From Trabulsiella odontotermitis (lineage in GTDB: Bacteria; Pseudomonadota; Gammaproteobacteria; Enterobacterales; Enterobacteriaceae): a stretch of DNA of 64,000 bases. The notes below the pieces were generated by a model. It had not been told where the DNA came from. It was given only the letters and a program-made list of their open reading frames with translations, and did no database searches. The position numbers and the translations under genes were made by a program. Every line of letters starts with the position of its first letter. The stretch's first letter is position 1. The stretch covers positions 79-64,078 of the forward strand of contig NZ_LIFX01000008.1 of NCBI RefSeq assembly GCF_001297775.1, in the 5' to 3' direction. This document shows, piece after piece, positions 1 through 8,173 of the stretch.

Positions 1-35
1 ATACATAACGACAGAATACTGCGTCTCTTATCCAT
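1..35 (-). CDS. N-terminal fragment of an unidentified gene running off the window
   Basis: An ATG at 35-33 on the minus strand is preceded by a strong ribosome binding site (AAGGAGA, five bases upstream of the start) and opens a frame reading MDKRRSILSLC before the window ends. The short basic start followed by hydrophobic residues could be a signal or membrane segment. Eleven codons are too few to name the protein. It would be transcribed away from, and in the same direction as, the acid-sugar operon that ends at 335, but a terminator lies between them. Confidence 0.5.
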   Translation of the reverse strand, partial: MDKRRSILSLC

Positions 36-283
36 TAAAATCTCCTTTCCGTATGGGATTATTTAGCTGGCGATAAAGGGTGTTTAATCCAGCGCGGCAA
101 TATTATTTTTGGAAAGGTCAGAAAAAGATATGGGGCGGGAACGTGTCCATTTTTGGTGGCTGAATAACTGGCTTAATTACAGTGTGTTACGTGGCATTAT
201 ATTAATTAACACTTGCTTTCAGTGAAACTGAATAAATATTGCTTTCTTATTTTATTTATATATTTCATTCATGGCGTAAATAT
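36..283. other. AT-rich intergenic region
   Basis: This stretch separates the operon terminator from the start of the partial gene at 35. It is AT-rich and presumably holds the promoter of that partial gene. I see no convincing ORF or RNA gene in it. Confidence 0.4.
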
Positions 284-313
284 AAATAAGCCTGCGCAAC
301 GGCAGGCTTATTT
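284..313 (-). terminator. Rho-independent terminator of the acid-sugar operon
   Basis: A perfect 12-bp inverted repeat (AAATAAGCCTGC at 284-295 and its complement at 302-313) with a six-base loop lies 22 bases past the last stop codon of the minus-strand operon. A-rich and T-rich flanks would allow termination in either direction. Confidence 0.8.
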
Positions 314-334
314 TCTATTTAATCACGGTGAAAA

Positions 335-988
335 TTATGCTTCTGCTAATGCCTTCAGCCAGCGAACGCCGCTTTCGGGCGAGGTCAGCACCGGCACCGG
401 CGGCGTCGGGAGTTGTTGCAGCACGCGCGCCATTGACGCCTGCGCCAGCATGATCACATCCGCAGAGGCAAAGGCATTTTTCAGCCCTTCACTCACAATG
501 CGATCATGGGTGGCGGTATCGCCCGCCAGCAGCGCATGGAACGCGTCTTCCATGAGCATCGGGACGATTTCGCGCTGTTTGCCGCTCTCCTGCACCTTAC
601 GCTGAACGTAACTGAGCGTCGGTTTCAGCGTGGTTGCTACCGTCGCCAGCACCGCGATGCGCTGGCCCTGCTCAATGGCGTTTTCCACCATCGCGCAGTC
701 AATGCGGGTCAGTTGCAGCGGCGTCATAAACTGGCACTGCTCAACGGCGGTGCCGATGGACGAACAGGCGGTCATGAAAATCTCGCAGTCCGCTTTTTCC
801 GCGATCTGGATGTAGCCCGCGATGCGCGCGCTGATGGCCGGGGTCACGCCACTGGCTTTCATCACCTGTTTAATCATCGACTCTTCGACAAGGTGCATCA
901 CGTCCGCCTGCGGCATGATGTCGGCAATCAACTGTTGCATCATGGCGAGTGTGGCGGCGCTGGTGTGCAGCATGGCAATCTTTTTCAT
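335..988 (-). CDS. Asp/Glu/hydantoin racemase-superfamily protein
   Basis: A 217-residue protein of the Asp/Glu racemase superfamily, which includes aspartate and glutamate racemases, hydantoin racemase, maleate isomerase and arylmalonate decarboxylase. The first active-site cysteine is present (TACSSIG, Cys75). At the place of the second (about residue 183) the sequence reads LAQAS, with no cysteine. Classical two-base racemases use both cysteines, so a one-cysteine reaction such as a decarboxylation, isomerisation or tautomerisation is more likely; this is inference. It is the last gene of the operon, and its ATG overlaps the stop of the upstream DUF336 gene by four bases (ATGA), implying translational coupling. 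Exact function is unknown. Confidence 0.75.
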   Translation of the reverse strand: MKKIAMLHTSAATLAMMQQLIADIMPQADVMHLVEESMIKQVMKASGVTPAISARIAGYIQIAEKADCEIFMTACSSIGTAVEQCQFMTPLQLTRIDCAMVENAIEQGQRIAVLATVATTLKPTLSYVQRKVQESGKQREIVPMLMEDAFHALLAGDTATHDRIVSEGLKNAFASADVIMLAQASMARVLQQLPTPPVPVLTSPESGVRWLKALAEA

Positions 989-1404
989 TGTGCAATGTCC
1001 TCAGTGAGCAGGGCGGCGACAGCCGCCGCCGCGTCGTGATCTTCCTGTGCCGACAGTCCGCCGACGGCGACGGCGCCTAAGCATTTGCCGTCGCGCATCA
1101 CCGGTACGCCGCCAGGCAGCGCGGTAAAGCGTGGGTCGGCAAAGTAACTGATATCCAGTTGCTCTTTTTGCAGACGCTGGAGAAACGCCAGGGTAGTGCA
1201 ACCCAGACGGCTGCTGGTGCGCGCCTTACGCTGGGTCAGCTCAACCGTCAGCAGTTTTGCGTTATCCATGCGGGCGAAACAGAGCAGTTCACCGCTGGCA
1301 TCGCAGACCGCCACGCTGAGCGGTCGCTGGTTATATTGAGTGTCGGCGAGTGTCAGGGCATATTCCTGCGCCCGGCGCGCCTGCTGTAACGTCAATGTGG
1401 TCAT
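985..1404 (-). CDS. DUF336 (GlcG/HbpS-like) protein
   Basis: A 139-residue protein of the DUF336/GlcG/HbpS family, recognised by the C-terminal motif GGVPVMRDGKCLGAVAVGG. Family members often sit in operons for glycolate, propanediol, diol or sugar-acid use, and a few bind haem; the catalytic role is generally unknown. It overlaps both neighbours by ATGA, so it is translated as part of a tight block with the transporter and the racemase-like protein. No signal peptide is visible, so a cytoplasmic location is likely. It may be a small accessory or binding protein for the pathway. Confidence 0.75.
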   Translation of the reverse strand: MTTLTLQQARRAQEYALTLADTQYNQRPLSVAVCDASGELLCFARMDNAKLLTVELTQRKARTSSRLGCTTLAFLQRLQKEQLDISYFADPRFTALPGGVPVMRDGKCLGAVAVGGLSAQEDHDAAAAVAALLTEDIAQ

Positions 1405-2750
1405 GATAATTTTCCTTTCGGCAGAGAATCGGAGGCGGTCAGCGGCGCTTCAGCGGCGGCTTTCGCGGCACGGGCATCTTTTTTACGCCAGTAGTTGGCG
1501 AGCAGTGATCCGCTGACGTTGCCGAGCGGCGTCATGACTGCCGAGGCCAGGCCAACCGTTGCCAGTTTGCCCATCGCTGCGGCGAGGCCGGAGGCCATTC
1601 CGCCGTTCTGCAGGCCCACTTCAAAGGCCACGGTACGGGCGGACTGCACGTCCATGCGGAAGATAAAGCGGCTCATCAGATAGCCGATGCAGAAGCCACC
1701 CAGGTTATGCATCAGCATGGCGAAGCAGAGCAGGAAACCGACCTGCACCAGGTTGTCACGCCCCGCCGCGGCCGCGGTGGTGGTGAAGAAAATGATGCCC
1801 ATCATTGAGATGGTCGGCATGATGTTTTTGATGCTGCTGAAGCGGCCATACAGCCAGTTGTAGAACAGCGCCCAGATGATGCCACCGGCGACGAAGTTCA
1901 GTACGACAGCGTACATCTGCGCTTCGGCGCTGGCGGTGCCGAACAGCGAATCCCAGCCGCCCGCAATCATGTACAACAGCCAGAGCGCGCTGATGCCTGC
2001 CAGCCCCTGCACCACGCGGCGGCCATTCAGGCTGGCGTAGGTTTTCAGGTAATCATGCAGAATGGCGGCGCCAATTGGGATCAGCACGATTTTCACCACG
2101 TCCATTACCATCGCGGTAAGCTGGATGTCGATCATCGAACCGGCCAGCAGGTTGACCCACAGCGGCGTCATCACCGTGGCGGCGAGTGTGGAGACCGCGG
2201 CGATCGACACCGCCAGCGCCAGGTTGGCGTTCGCGATGTAAACCATCACCGTTGACGAGAGTCCGCTCGGGCAGGCGCCAATCAGCAGGATCCCCACGGC
2301 GACTTCCGGCGGGAAGTGGAAAATCAGCGTGATGGTCAGCCCCAGCAGCGGCATGATGACGAAATGGCAGAAGGTGCCGATAAACACCGCCCACGGCATT
2401 TTGGCGACGTCGATAAAATCCTGAATCGTCAGTTTGGTGCCCATGCTGAACATGGTGGCCTGAATGACCAGGAAGACGATCCATTTGTGGGTGATGTTAA
2501 AACCGCCCCAGACGATCAGATCAGTCGACCAGGTCATCGCGGCGACGAAACCGGCGATGATCCACAGCGTAAACTGGTAACTGCGCAGCGCTGGCCAGTA
2601 GCCTGCACCTGCGGCAAATCCGGCGGTAAACATCACAAGACCCGGCTGCCAGAGCGCGGGGGACTGCATGAGGGCGCCGATCACCGCCAGTGCAATACCC
2701 GCGATGCTGACGCCTAAACCACTTTTTTGTATTACAGATTGAATAGTCAT
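1401..2750 (-). CDS. Bile acid:sodium symporter-family transporter
   Basis: A membrane protein of about 449 residues with roughly ten hydrophobic segments and the GxCPSGLSS-type motif of the bile acid/sodium symporter (BASS/SBF) superfamily. Characterised relatives move small organic anions such as bile acids, pantoate or pyruvate with sodium. Here it is the only transporter in the acid-sugar operon, so it probably imports the substrate. I chose the ATG at 2750, which has AAGGA upstream; a GTG at 2774 overlapping the stop of the preceding gene would add eight residues. The C-terminal tail is Ala/Lys-rich and probably cytoplasmic. Confidence 0.8.
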   Translation of the reverse strand: MTIQSVIQKSGLGVSIAGIALAVIGALMQSPALWQPGLVMFTAGFAAGAGYWPALRSYQFTLWIIAGFVAAMTWSTDLIVWGGFNITHKWIVFLVIQATMFSMGTKLTIQDFIDVAKMPWAVFIGTFCHFVIMPLLGLTITLIFHFPPEVAVGILLIGACPSGLSSTVMVYIANANLALAVSIAAVSTLAATVMTPLWVNLLAGSMIDIQLTAMVMDVVKIVLIPIGAAILHDYLKTYASLNGRRVVQGLAGISALWLLYMIAGGWDSLFGTASAEAQMYAVVLNFVAGGIIWALFYNWLYGRFSSIKNIMPTISMMGIIFFTTTAAAAGRDNLVQVGFLLCFAMLMHNLGGFCIGYLMSRFIFRMDVQSARTVAFEVGLQNGGMASGLAAAMGKLATVGLASAVMTPLGNVSGSLLANYWRKKDARAAKAAAEAPLTASDSLPKGKLS

Positions 2751-2770
2751 GGCGAAAATTCCTTTCAGCG

Positions 2771-3586
2771 TCACGCGTGTTGCCGTGGCGGAATCGATAA
2801 CATCTGACGCGCCACCTCAGGTGTTGCGACGGTTTTATCCATGCTGCGAATAAGCGTGGCGAGTTTCTTAACCTGTTGATAATTATTCGACGCCTTCTCA
2901 CTGGCGCTTAAATAATAGCTGTCTTCAAAACCAATTCTGACTTCGCAGGCACCCATACCTACTGCCGCGGCAATAATGTCAAAATTCTGTCGGCCATAAT
3001 GGGTAATTCCCCATAATGCATCGCGCGGGATCATGCTGCGCAAAGCAATTAACGCATCAACCGTCGCCGGTGAACTTCCCCGGTGACCCAGTACGATATT
3101 AAAAAGCATCGGCGTTTTAAACGGGATATTTTGCTGTAAGGTGAGGATGTTATTGATCATCCCAATTTCAAAGACTTCGAATTCGGGAATAATATTGCGT
3201 TTAACAATTTCACGAGAGCAATATTCCACGTCCGGCGTGGGATTAAAATAGACGTTATCGCCGAGGTTAACCGAACCGACGTTAAGCGACGCCATTTCCA
3301 CGCCGGGGCAGGCCAGCGGCGCGCAGCGCTCTTCGATAGACATTGACGACACACCGCCAGTCGAGGCCTGAATAATCAGGTCTGAGTGGGCGATCACTGG
3401 CGCGATAGTGGCCTGAAAATGTTGGGTGTCTGGCGTCAGTCGACCCTGTTTATCACGGACATGCAAATGTACAATGGCGGCGCCATGTTCGACACTGGCT
3501 AAAATTTCATTCGCCACTTCCTCGGGTATAACGGTGGGGCAATCCGCGGCGACAGGCGCCAGCGAAATAATGACGTTATCCGACAT
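2771..3586 (-). CDS. Beta-keto acid cleavage enzyme (BKACE, DUF849)
   Basis: A 271-residue protein of the BKACE (formerly DUF849) family, zinc enzymes that condense a beta-keto acid with acetyl-CoA to give acetoacetate and a new acyl-CoA. The HLHVRD motif near residues 40-45 supplies two zinc-binding histidines, and the C-terminal VRIGFED (Glu221) matches the third ligand region. The length is typical. A GGAGG ribosome binding site precedes the ATG. It lies between the OtnI-type isomerase and the transporter in one operon. 3-oxo-tetronate, the expected intermediate of the Otn enzymes, is itself a beta-keto acid, so this enzyme may act on a related intermediate; that is inference. The natural substrate cannot be read from the sequence. 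Confidence 0.85.
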   Translation of the reverse strand: MSDNVIISLAPVAADCPTVIPEEVANEILASVEHGAAIVHLHVRDKQGRLTPDTQHFQATIAPVIAHSDLIIQASTGGVSSMSIEERCAPLACPGVEMASLNVGSVNLGDNVYFNPTPDVEYCSREIVKRNIIPEFEVFEIGMINNILTLQQNIPFKTPMLFNIVLGHRGSSPATVDALIALRSMIPRDALWGITHYGRQNFDIIAAAVGMGACEVRIGFEDSYYLSASEKASNNYQQVKKLATLIRSMDKTVATPEVARQMLSIPPRQHA

Positions 3587-3615
3587 AATATCCTCCGGTA
3601 CAGAAGTAATAATAT

Positions 3616-4383
3616 TTATAATATTGTTGTGATCCAGTTCGCAGGGGAATTTAACGGCGTATATTCACAGCCAATCCACCCCTGATAATTCAGTTCCTGT
3701 ATATAATTTAACAACCACGCATCATTGAGTTCCCCGGTGCCCGGTTCATTTCGACCCGGTACGGAGGCAATCTGAAAATGGCGAATTAACGGCCAGTAAT
3801 GCGCAATATTTCGTGCCACATCGCCATGGGTTTTCTGGCAATGGTAAATATCAAACTGTAAACCGATATTTTCTCTGGCGACCTGGGTGATTATTTTTTC
3901 GGCCAGCGGAAAATTATCTATAAAATAATTCGGCATATCCTGCGGATTTAACGGCTCAATCAGTACGGTAATCCCCGCTGTCGCCATAACATCACAGGCA
4001 TACTGCAAGCGGCTTACCAGCAACGCCAGTTGCTGCCCGGCAGACAGCGCCGCAGAACGGTTTCCCGCCATCACATGTACCTGCCGACACCCCAGCGCGC
4101 TGGCGTACTCACGGGCGAGGCTCAGGCTGGCGCGGTATTCGTCATCACGCAAGGGCAGGGAGGCAAGTCCGCGTTCTCCCGCTGACCAGTTGCCTGCCGG
4201 GGCGTTGAGCAGCACCACCGGCAGTTCCGTCTCCTGCTGCGCCTGGCGGAGTTCCGCCAGCGGATGCTGCCAGAGAAACAACCCCTCGACGCCGTGAAAA
4301 CCGGCCTGCCGGGCGGCGTGAAAGCGCGCGGAAACCGGCAGATCGTTGAAGATCCAGTCGAGGTTAGCGGCCAGCTTCAGCAT
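3616..4383 (-). CDS. otnI: OtnI/hydroxypyruvate isomerase-like sugar isomerase
   Basis: A 255-residue TIM-barrel protein of the hydroxypyruvate isomerase/OtnI (YgbM) family. Expected metal ligands are visible: Glu143 (IEPLN), Asp178 (FDIYH), Gln204 (HFQIAS) and Glu240 (GCEY). OtnI interconverts 2-oxo- and 3-oxo-tetronate in four-carbon acid sugar breakdown. The ATG at 4383 gives the normal family length and overlaps the end of the DeoR gene by 20 bases; longer upstream starts would add an unlikely Arg/Ser-rich extension. Together with OtnK- and OtnC-type enzymes upstream it forms the core of an Otn-like route. Confidence 0.75.
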   Translation of the reverse strand: MLKLAANLDWIFNDLPVSARFHAARQAGFHGVEGLFLWQHPLAELRQAQQETELPVVLLNAPAGNWSAGERGLASLPLRDDEYRASLSLAREYASALGCRQVHVMAGNRSAALSAGQQLALLVSRLQYACDVMATAGITVLIEPLNPQDMPNYFIDNFPLAEKIITQVARENIGLQFDIYHCQKTHGDVARNIAHYWPLIRHFQIASVPGRNEPGTGELNDAWLLNYIQELNYQGWIGCEYTPLNSPANWITTIL

Positions 4384-5170
4384 ACTGCGCCCCCTCGTCA
4401 CTCTCCACGAGATGGAGTTTGATCCCCTGTTGCTGGATCTCCTGCTGCGCGTCGGCAGGCAGGTGCTGGTCGGAAACAATGTCCGTCAGTTGATTCAGGG
4501 CGCAGATATGGAACATGCCGTATTTGCCGTACTTGCTGCTGTCGCACACCAGCACGCGGCGGCGGGAGACGGTCAGCACCGCCTCTTTCACGGACGCTTT
4601 GCCTTCGCTGGGCGTTGACATCCCGCGCGCCAGATCCCAGGACGACGAACTCAGAAACGCCACATCGATGTTAATGGTGTGCAGAAAACTGGCCGCGCTT
4701 TTGCCGATGCAGGAGCGGTTGCGTTGATCGACCAGCCCCCCGGTGTGGTACAGCGTGATGTGCGGCATGTCCATCAGGTAGTGGCTGATAGAAAAGTCGT
4801 TCGTCACCACCGTCAGGTTAAAACAGTGGCTGGCGGCCACCGCTTTCGCCACCTCGAACAGCGAAGTGCCCGCATCCAGGTAGAGCGTCTGGCCCGGCTC
4901 AATCAGCATCGCCGCCAGTGCGCCCATCCTGCGTTTGACGTCATGGTGCAGCTCGGCTTTTTCCCGCCACGGCAACTCGGATTTCAACAGGTTGTTGAGT
5001 TTTACCCCGCCGTTGATGGCCACCACTTTGCCTTCTTCTTCCAGCAACTGAATGTCCCGCCGCACCGTCATGTGCGAGACGCTCATCAGCTCCGCCAGTT
5101 CATTAAACGAGGCGACATTTTTTTCATGTACATAGCGATAGATGAAATCGCGACGTTGTTCGGGGATCAT
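4364..5170 (-). CDS. DeoR-family transcriptional regulator
   Basis: A 268-residue DeoR-type regulator. The N-terminal winged helix-turn-helix (about residues 18-45, ending in MTVRRDIQLLEEEG) is followed by a DeoR C-terminal sensor domain with the motif LDAGTS, which binds phosphorylated sugars in this family. E. coli has a DeoR regulator (YgbI) beside its otn genes, but here the gene sits inside the operon between otnC and otnI, so it is co-transcribed with its likely targets and probably autoregulates. The ligand is probably a phosphorylated intermediate made by the OtnK-type kinase; that is inference. Confidence 0.85.
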   Translation of the reverse strand: MIPEQRRDFIYRYVHEKNVASFNELAELMSVSHMTVRRDIQLLEEEGKVVAINGGVKLNNLLKSELPWREKAELHHDVKRRMGALAAMLIEPGQTLYLDAGTSLFEVAKAVAASHCFNLTVVTNDFSISHYLMDMPHITLYHTGGLVDQRNRSCIGKSAASFLHTINIDVAFLSSSSWDLARGMSTPSEGKASVKEAVLTVSRRRVLVCDSSKYGKYGMFHICALNQLTDIVSDQHLPADAQQEIQQQGIKLHLVESDEGAQYAEAGR

Positions 5171-5180
5171 CGCTCACTCC

Positions 5181-5825
5181 TCACTTTATCCGGGCCTGTT
5201 CCAGCTCTGCCACCGCGGCGGGCGTCAGCGGAACATAGCCGAGTGGTTTCAGCGTCAGCCAGATGCGCGCGCTGTCTTCCAGCTCTTCGGTGTTAAACAC
5301 CGCTTCACGCAGCGTGCGACCACTGACCACCGGGCCGTGGTTTGCCAGCAGCGCGGCGATATGGCTGGCGGCGATTTCACTCAGCGCCGTGGCAATGCCT
5401 TCGTGACCTGGGCGGAAATAGGGCAGCAACGGCAACTGGCCGATGCGCATCACGTAATAGGGCGTCAGCGGCGGCAGACAGTTTTCCGGCGTGGTACACG
5501 GCAGACAGGCGAGGGCGGTCAGCCACGGTGAATGCAGATGCACTACGGCGCCGCACTCAGGACGATGCCGGTACCAGGCCAGGTGCATCGGTACTTCTTT
5601 TGACGGGCGATCGCCGCCGATGTGCACGCCGTTTTCATCCAGCCGACTGAGCGTGTCCGGTTGCAGTTCGCCGAGACAGGAGTTGGTCGGCGTGACCAGA
5701 TAGCCGCCGTCCGGCAATTTCACGCTGAGGTTGCCGCCGCCGCCGCTGCTGTAGCCACGGCTGAACAGGGAGCGGCCATAGTGAACCATTTGCTCGCGAA
5801 GCTGTTGTTCGGTCAGATGGCTCAT
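5181..5825 (-). CDS. otnC: OtnC-like 3-oxo-tetronate 4-phosphate decarboxylase (class II aldolase family)
   Basis: A 214-residue class II aldolase/adducin-family protein, similar to E. coli YgbL (OtnC). Zinc ligands are seen as HLHS (His96, His98) and His163 (ANHGPV), and the catalytic acid as Glu77 (SKEVPMH). OtnC decarboxylates 3-oxo-tetronate 4-phosphate to dihydroxyacetone phosphate. Its start overlaps the otnK stop by ATGA, fitting a kinase followed by aldolase. Fuculose- or ribulose-phosphate aldolase activity is the alternative from the same family, but pairing with the DUF1537 kinase favours OtnC. Confidence 0.8.
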   Translation of the reverse strand: MSHLTEQQLREQMVHYGRSLFSRGYSSGGGGNLSVKLPDGGYLVTPTNSCLGELQPDTLSRLDENGVHIGGDRPSKEVPMHLAWYRHRPECGAVVHLHSPWLTALACLPCTTPENCLPPLTPYYVMRIGQLPLLPYFRPGHEGIATALSEIAASHIAALLANHGPVVSGRTLREAVFNTEELEDSARIWLTLKPLGYVPLTPAAVAELEQARIK

Positions 5826-7087
5826 GATGCGTACTCCTGCGCTTTGAAAAAGAAATCTTGCTGGCCGAAATTGCCGGATTTCAGCGCCAGCGACAGCTGT
5901 TGTTCCGGGGCAAAAACCCAGGGAACGCCAGGGGCGATCGCTTTCCCGGCGGTCAGGCGTTTCACCTGCAAGGCTTCCACTACCGTGCCGGAGGTTTCGC
6001 CACCGGCGACAATAAATGTGTTGATGCCTGCGTCGCGCAGGGTGACGGTCAGCCGGGCAAAGGTTCGTTCAACCGCCTGGCTTGCCGCCTGTTCGCCGTA
6101 TTGTTGCTGAATAGTGCGCAGGATCTCCGGCGGCTGGGTGGCGTAAATCAGCGGCGCGTAAGCGTCATCCCGGTGCGCCAGCGCCCACAGGGCTATTTCA
6201 TTGATATACGCCGCGTCATCCGCCATGCAGCGGGCGACATCCAGCGGCAGACTGGCGGCCTGGGTTTTGTACGCGTTCACCTGCCGGTTGGTCATCGACG
6301 AACAACTGCCGGAGAGGATCACCGCATGAATCGTCGGGGCAAAACCGCTGGTCTGCGCCAGCGGGCGTTGCGGCCGGGCGATGGCGGCCAGCGCGCCGCC
6401 AAGCCCGGAGCCACCTGCCAGCAGCGGGTATGACTGCAACGCTTCTGCGAGGGTGAGCAGATCGGCTTCGGTCAGCGTATCGACAATAATATGTTTGTTG
6501 CCCGCCTGCTGGTGCTGGTGCAGCGCGTCGGTCACCGCCTGCACGCCCGCCTGCACGGTGGCGAGGTTGATGACGCCAGTGGCGTACGGGGTTTGCGGCG
6601 CCAGCAGACGTTCAAGACTGGCGTCGGTCATCGGGTTCAGCGGGTGCTTTTCCATCCCGGATTCATTCAGCAGTACGCCGTTCACAAACAGATGCCCGTG
6701 GATCACCGTGCGGCCATTTTGCGGCAGTGCCGGGCAGTGAACGATAAACGGCGCGCCGGTGGCCTCCAGCAGGGCATCGCTCACCGGGCCAATATTGCCT
6801 GCGGGGGTGGAGTCGAAGGTGGAACAGTATTTGAAGTAGATTTGTTTTGCGTCGGCCTGCTGTTTCAGCCACTGATAACATTGCAGCGACTGGCGCACAG
6901 CCTCGTCAGCAGGCAGTGAACGGCTTTTCAGCGAAATGACGATAGCGTCAGCCTCATCATTCCAGCGCTGCGTCATGTCCGGCATGCCTGGCAGCAACGC
7001 CACGCGCCATCCCTGTTCCGCCATAAAACTCGCAATGTCGGTTGCTCCGGTAAAATCATCGGCAATAACGCCGGTCATGACAGCCAT
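5822..7087 (-). CDS. otnK: OtnK-like four-carbon acid sugar kinase (DUF1537)
   Basis: A kinase of about 421 residues, closely similar to E. coli YgbK (OtnK, 3-oxo-tetronate kinase). The N-terminal substrate-domain motif DDFTGATD is at 10-17, and the C-terminal nucleotide-binding motifs GGETSG (about 362-367) and ALKSGNFG are intact. It would phosphorylate 3-oxo-tetronate or a related acid at C4, ready for the OtnC-type aldolase. It is the first gene of the operon. I chose the ATG at 7087, with GGAG eight bases upstream; an in-frame GTG at 7105 is possible. Unlike other otn loci, no threonate- or tetronate-oxidising dehydrogenase accompanies it in this operon. Confidence 0.85.
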   Translation of the reverse strand: MAVMTGVIADDFTGATDIASFMAEQGWRVALLPGMPDMTQRWNDEADAIVISLKSRSLPADEAVRQSLQCYQWLKQQADAKQIYFKYCSTFDSTPAGNIGPVSDALLEATGAPFIVHCPALPQNGRTVIHGHLFVNGVLLNESGMEKHPLNPMTDASLERLLAPQTPYATGVINLATVQAGVQAVTDALHQHQQAGNKHIIVDTLTEADLLTLAEALQSYPLLAGGSGLGGALAAIARPQRPLAQTSGFAPTIHAVILSGSCSSMTNRQVNAYKTQAASLPLDVARCMADDAAYINEIALWALAHRDDAYAPLIYATQPPEILRTIQQQYGEQAASQAVERTFARLTVTLRDAGINTFIVAGGETSGTVVEALQVKRLTAGKAIAPGVPWVFAPEQQLSLALKSGNFGQQDFFFKAQEYAS

Positions 7088-7302
7088 GGATCCTGCTCCG
7101 CTCACGTTGTCTGAGAATTGAACATATTATTCAGCAGAAAACTTCACATTCACATGATGATTCTCACAAACAATATCATCGCCAAAAGCGATTAAATTTA
7201 TTTAATTTATTGTTTTTAGTAGATAAATTTAGACATGGAATAAAAACAGGGCTAACAGAGTGATGTGAAGATTCGTTAAAGGGTGAGAAAATTTGTCATG
7301 AC
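7088..7302 (-). promoter_or_regulatory. Promoter region of the acid-sugar operon with a weak CRP-like site
   Basis: This AT-rich gap must contain the promoter of the eight-gene operon. On the minus strand TGTGA-N6-TCATG at 7168-7153 resembles a CRP site with one good and one poor half. Several TA-rich runs could be -10 elements. No exact promoter can be assigned by eye. Confidence 0.4.
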
Positions 7303-7338
7303 AAGAAATAACCCGGCGCGCAGGCCGGGTTATTTCTT
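7303..7338 (-). terminator. Terminator of the LysM-protein gene
   Basis: A perfect 15-bp stem (7303-7317 with 7324-7338, six-base loop, GC-rich top and AAGAAATAA/TTATTTCTT base) lies 23 bases beyond the stop of the LysM-protein gene. The T-rich end on both strands makes it a likely bidirectional terminator. Confidence 0.85.
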
Positions 7339-7361
7339 AATGAAGCGAAGCGACTGGCGGA

Positions 7362-7811
7362 TTACTTCCTGGGAATAATCAGCACCTGCCCGGGATAGAT
7401 CTTGTCCGGGTGTTTTAGCATCGGTTTGTTGGCTTCAAAAATACGCTGGTAGTCATTGGCGTTACCGTATTCCTTTTTGGCAATCGCGCTGAGGGTATCG
7501 CCGGATTTTACGGTGTAGTAATTGCTTGCTGCACCCGCCTGGGCAACTGCGGTTTTATCATCAATACCGCTAATGCCTGCGACGTTGCCAATGGCGACCA
7601 GAATCTTCTCTTTGGCTTCCTGAGAGAGAATGTCGCCGCTGACCGTTGCCGTCCCGTTATCGTTGACCACCACGTCAACCTTGTCCGAATCAGGCAATCC
7701 CAGCTTGTTGATGTGCGCTTTTAACTTTTCAGCTTGGGTGGTTTTATCGCTTCCCGATACTGCGTCCCAGATCTTTTCCCCGGCGTCTTTAACAAAACTG
7801 AACAATCCCAT
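7362..7811 (-). CDS. kbp: Kbp/YgaU-like BON-LysM protein
   Basis: A 149-residue protein with the Kbp (YgaU) architecture: N-terminal [18 protein letters not shown], a BON domain (about 20-90) and a C-terminal LysM domain (about 97-147, [20 protein letters not shown]). E. coli Kbp has the same length and binds potassium. The ATG at 7811 has GGAGG upstream; a longer frame would add 24 residues without support. In E. coli kbp lies elsewhere on the chromosome, so this could be the ortholog relocated or a second copy. It is a single-gene unit with its own terminator. Confidence 0.85.
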   Translation of the reverse strand: MGLFSFVKDAGEKIWDAVSGSDKTTQAEKLKAHINKLGLPDSDKVDVVVNDNGTATVSGDILSQEAKEKILVAIGNVAGISGIDDKTAVAQAGAASNYYTVKSGDTLSAIAKKEYGNANDYQRIFEANKPMLKHPDKIYPGQVLIIPRK

Positions 7812-8173
7812 ACAACCTCCTGTGTGTGTGATGAATGTTTCAGGCAGAAACAGCCATAAGCGTAGTCGAAATTCCTTCAGCAAAATGTGGCTGGCCGTGA
7901 TTCCTGACAGATAAATACTCCATAGTTTTGATTATGAAAAAATATATCACTGGAGTAACGCTTTCTGTGATGATTGCACTTGAACACTTAAAGATAATGC
8001 GTATAGTTCTCATTCTCTTTGTTATTCGCAGGCGAGGCACGGAGATTCCTGCAATGAAGTGAAATGTGATTCACAGGGAAACACTGAGGCGCACGGCGGC
8101 GTGATGACCCATAACCGGAACCCATAAAGCCGGATACGTCGCTCCACTGCTTATTTTTGGCGAAGGATCCCTG
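7812..8173. promoter_or_regulatory. Divergent regulatory region between kbp and the receptor operon
   Basis: The 362-base gap holds the kbp promoter (leftward) and that of the lipoprotein-receptor pair (rightward). It also contains a TGTGA-T-TCACA palindrome at 8065-8075 inside the rightward leader, which would be about 160 bases long. No gene is apparent in it. Confidence 0.5.
7980..8011 (+). promoter_or_regulatory. Sigma-70 promoter overlapped by a Fur-like site
   Basis: TTGAAC at 7980-7985 and TATAGT at 8002-8007 are separated by 16 bases. The 19 bases from 7993 (starting GATAATG and ending TTCTC) match the Fur consensus at about 13 positions and cover the -10 element. This suggests iron repression of the downstream lipoprotein and TonB receptor. 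Confidence 0.5.
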
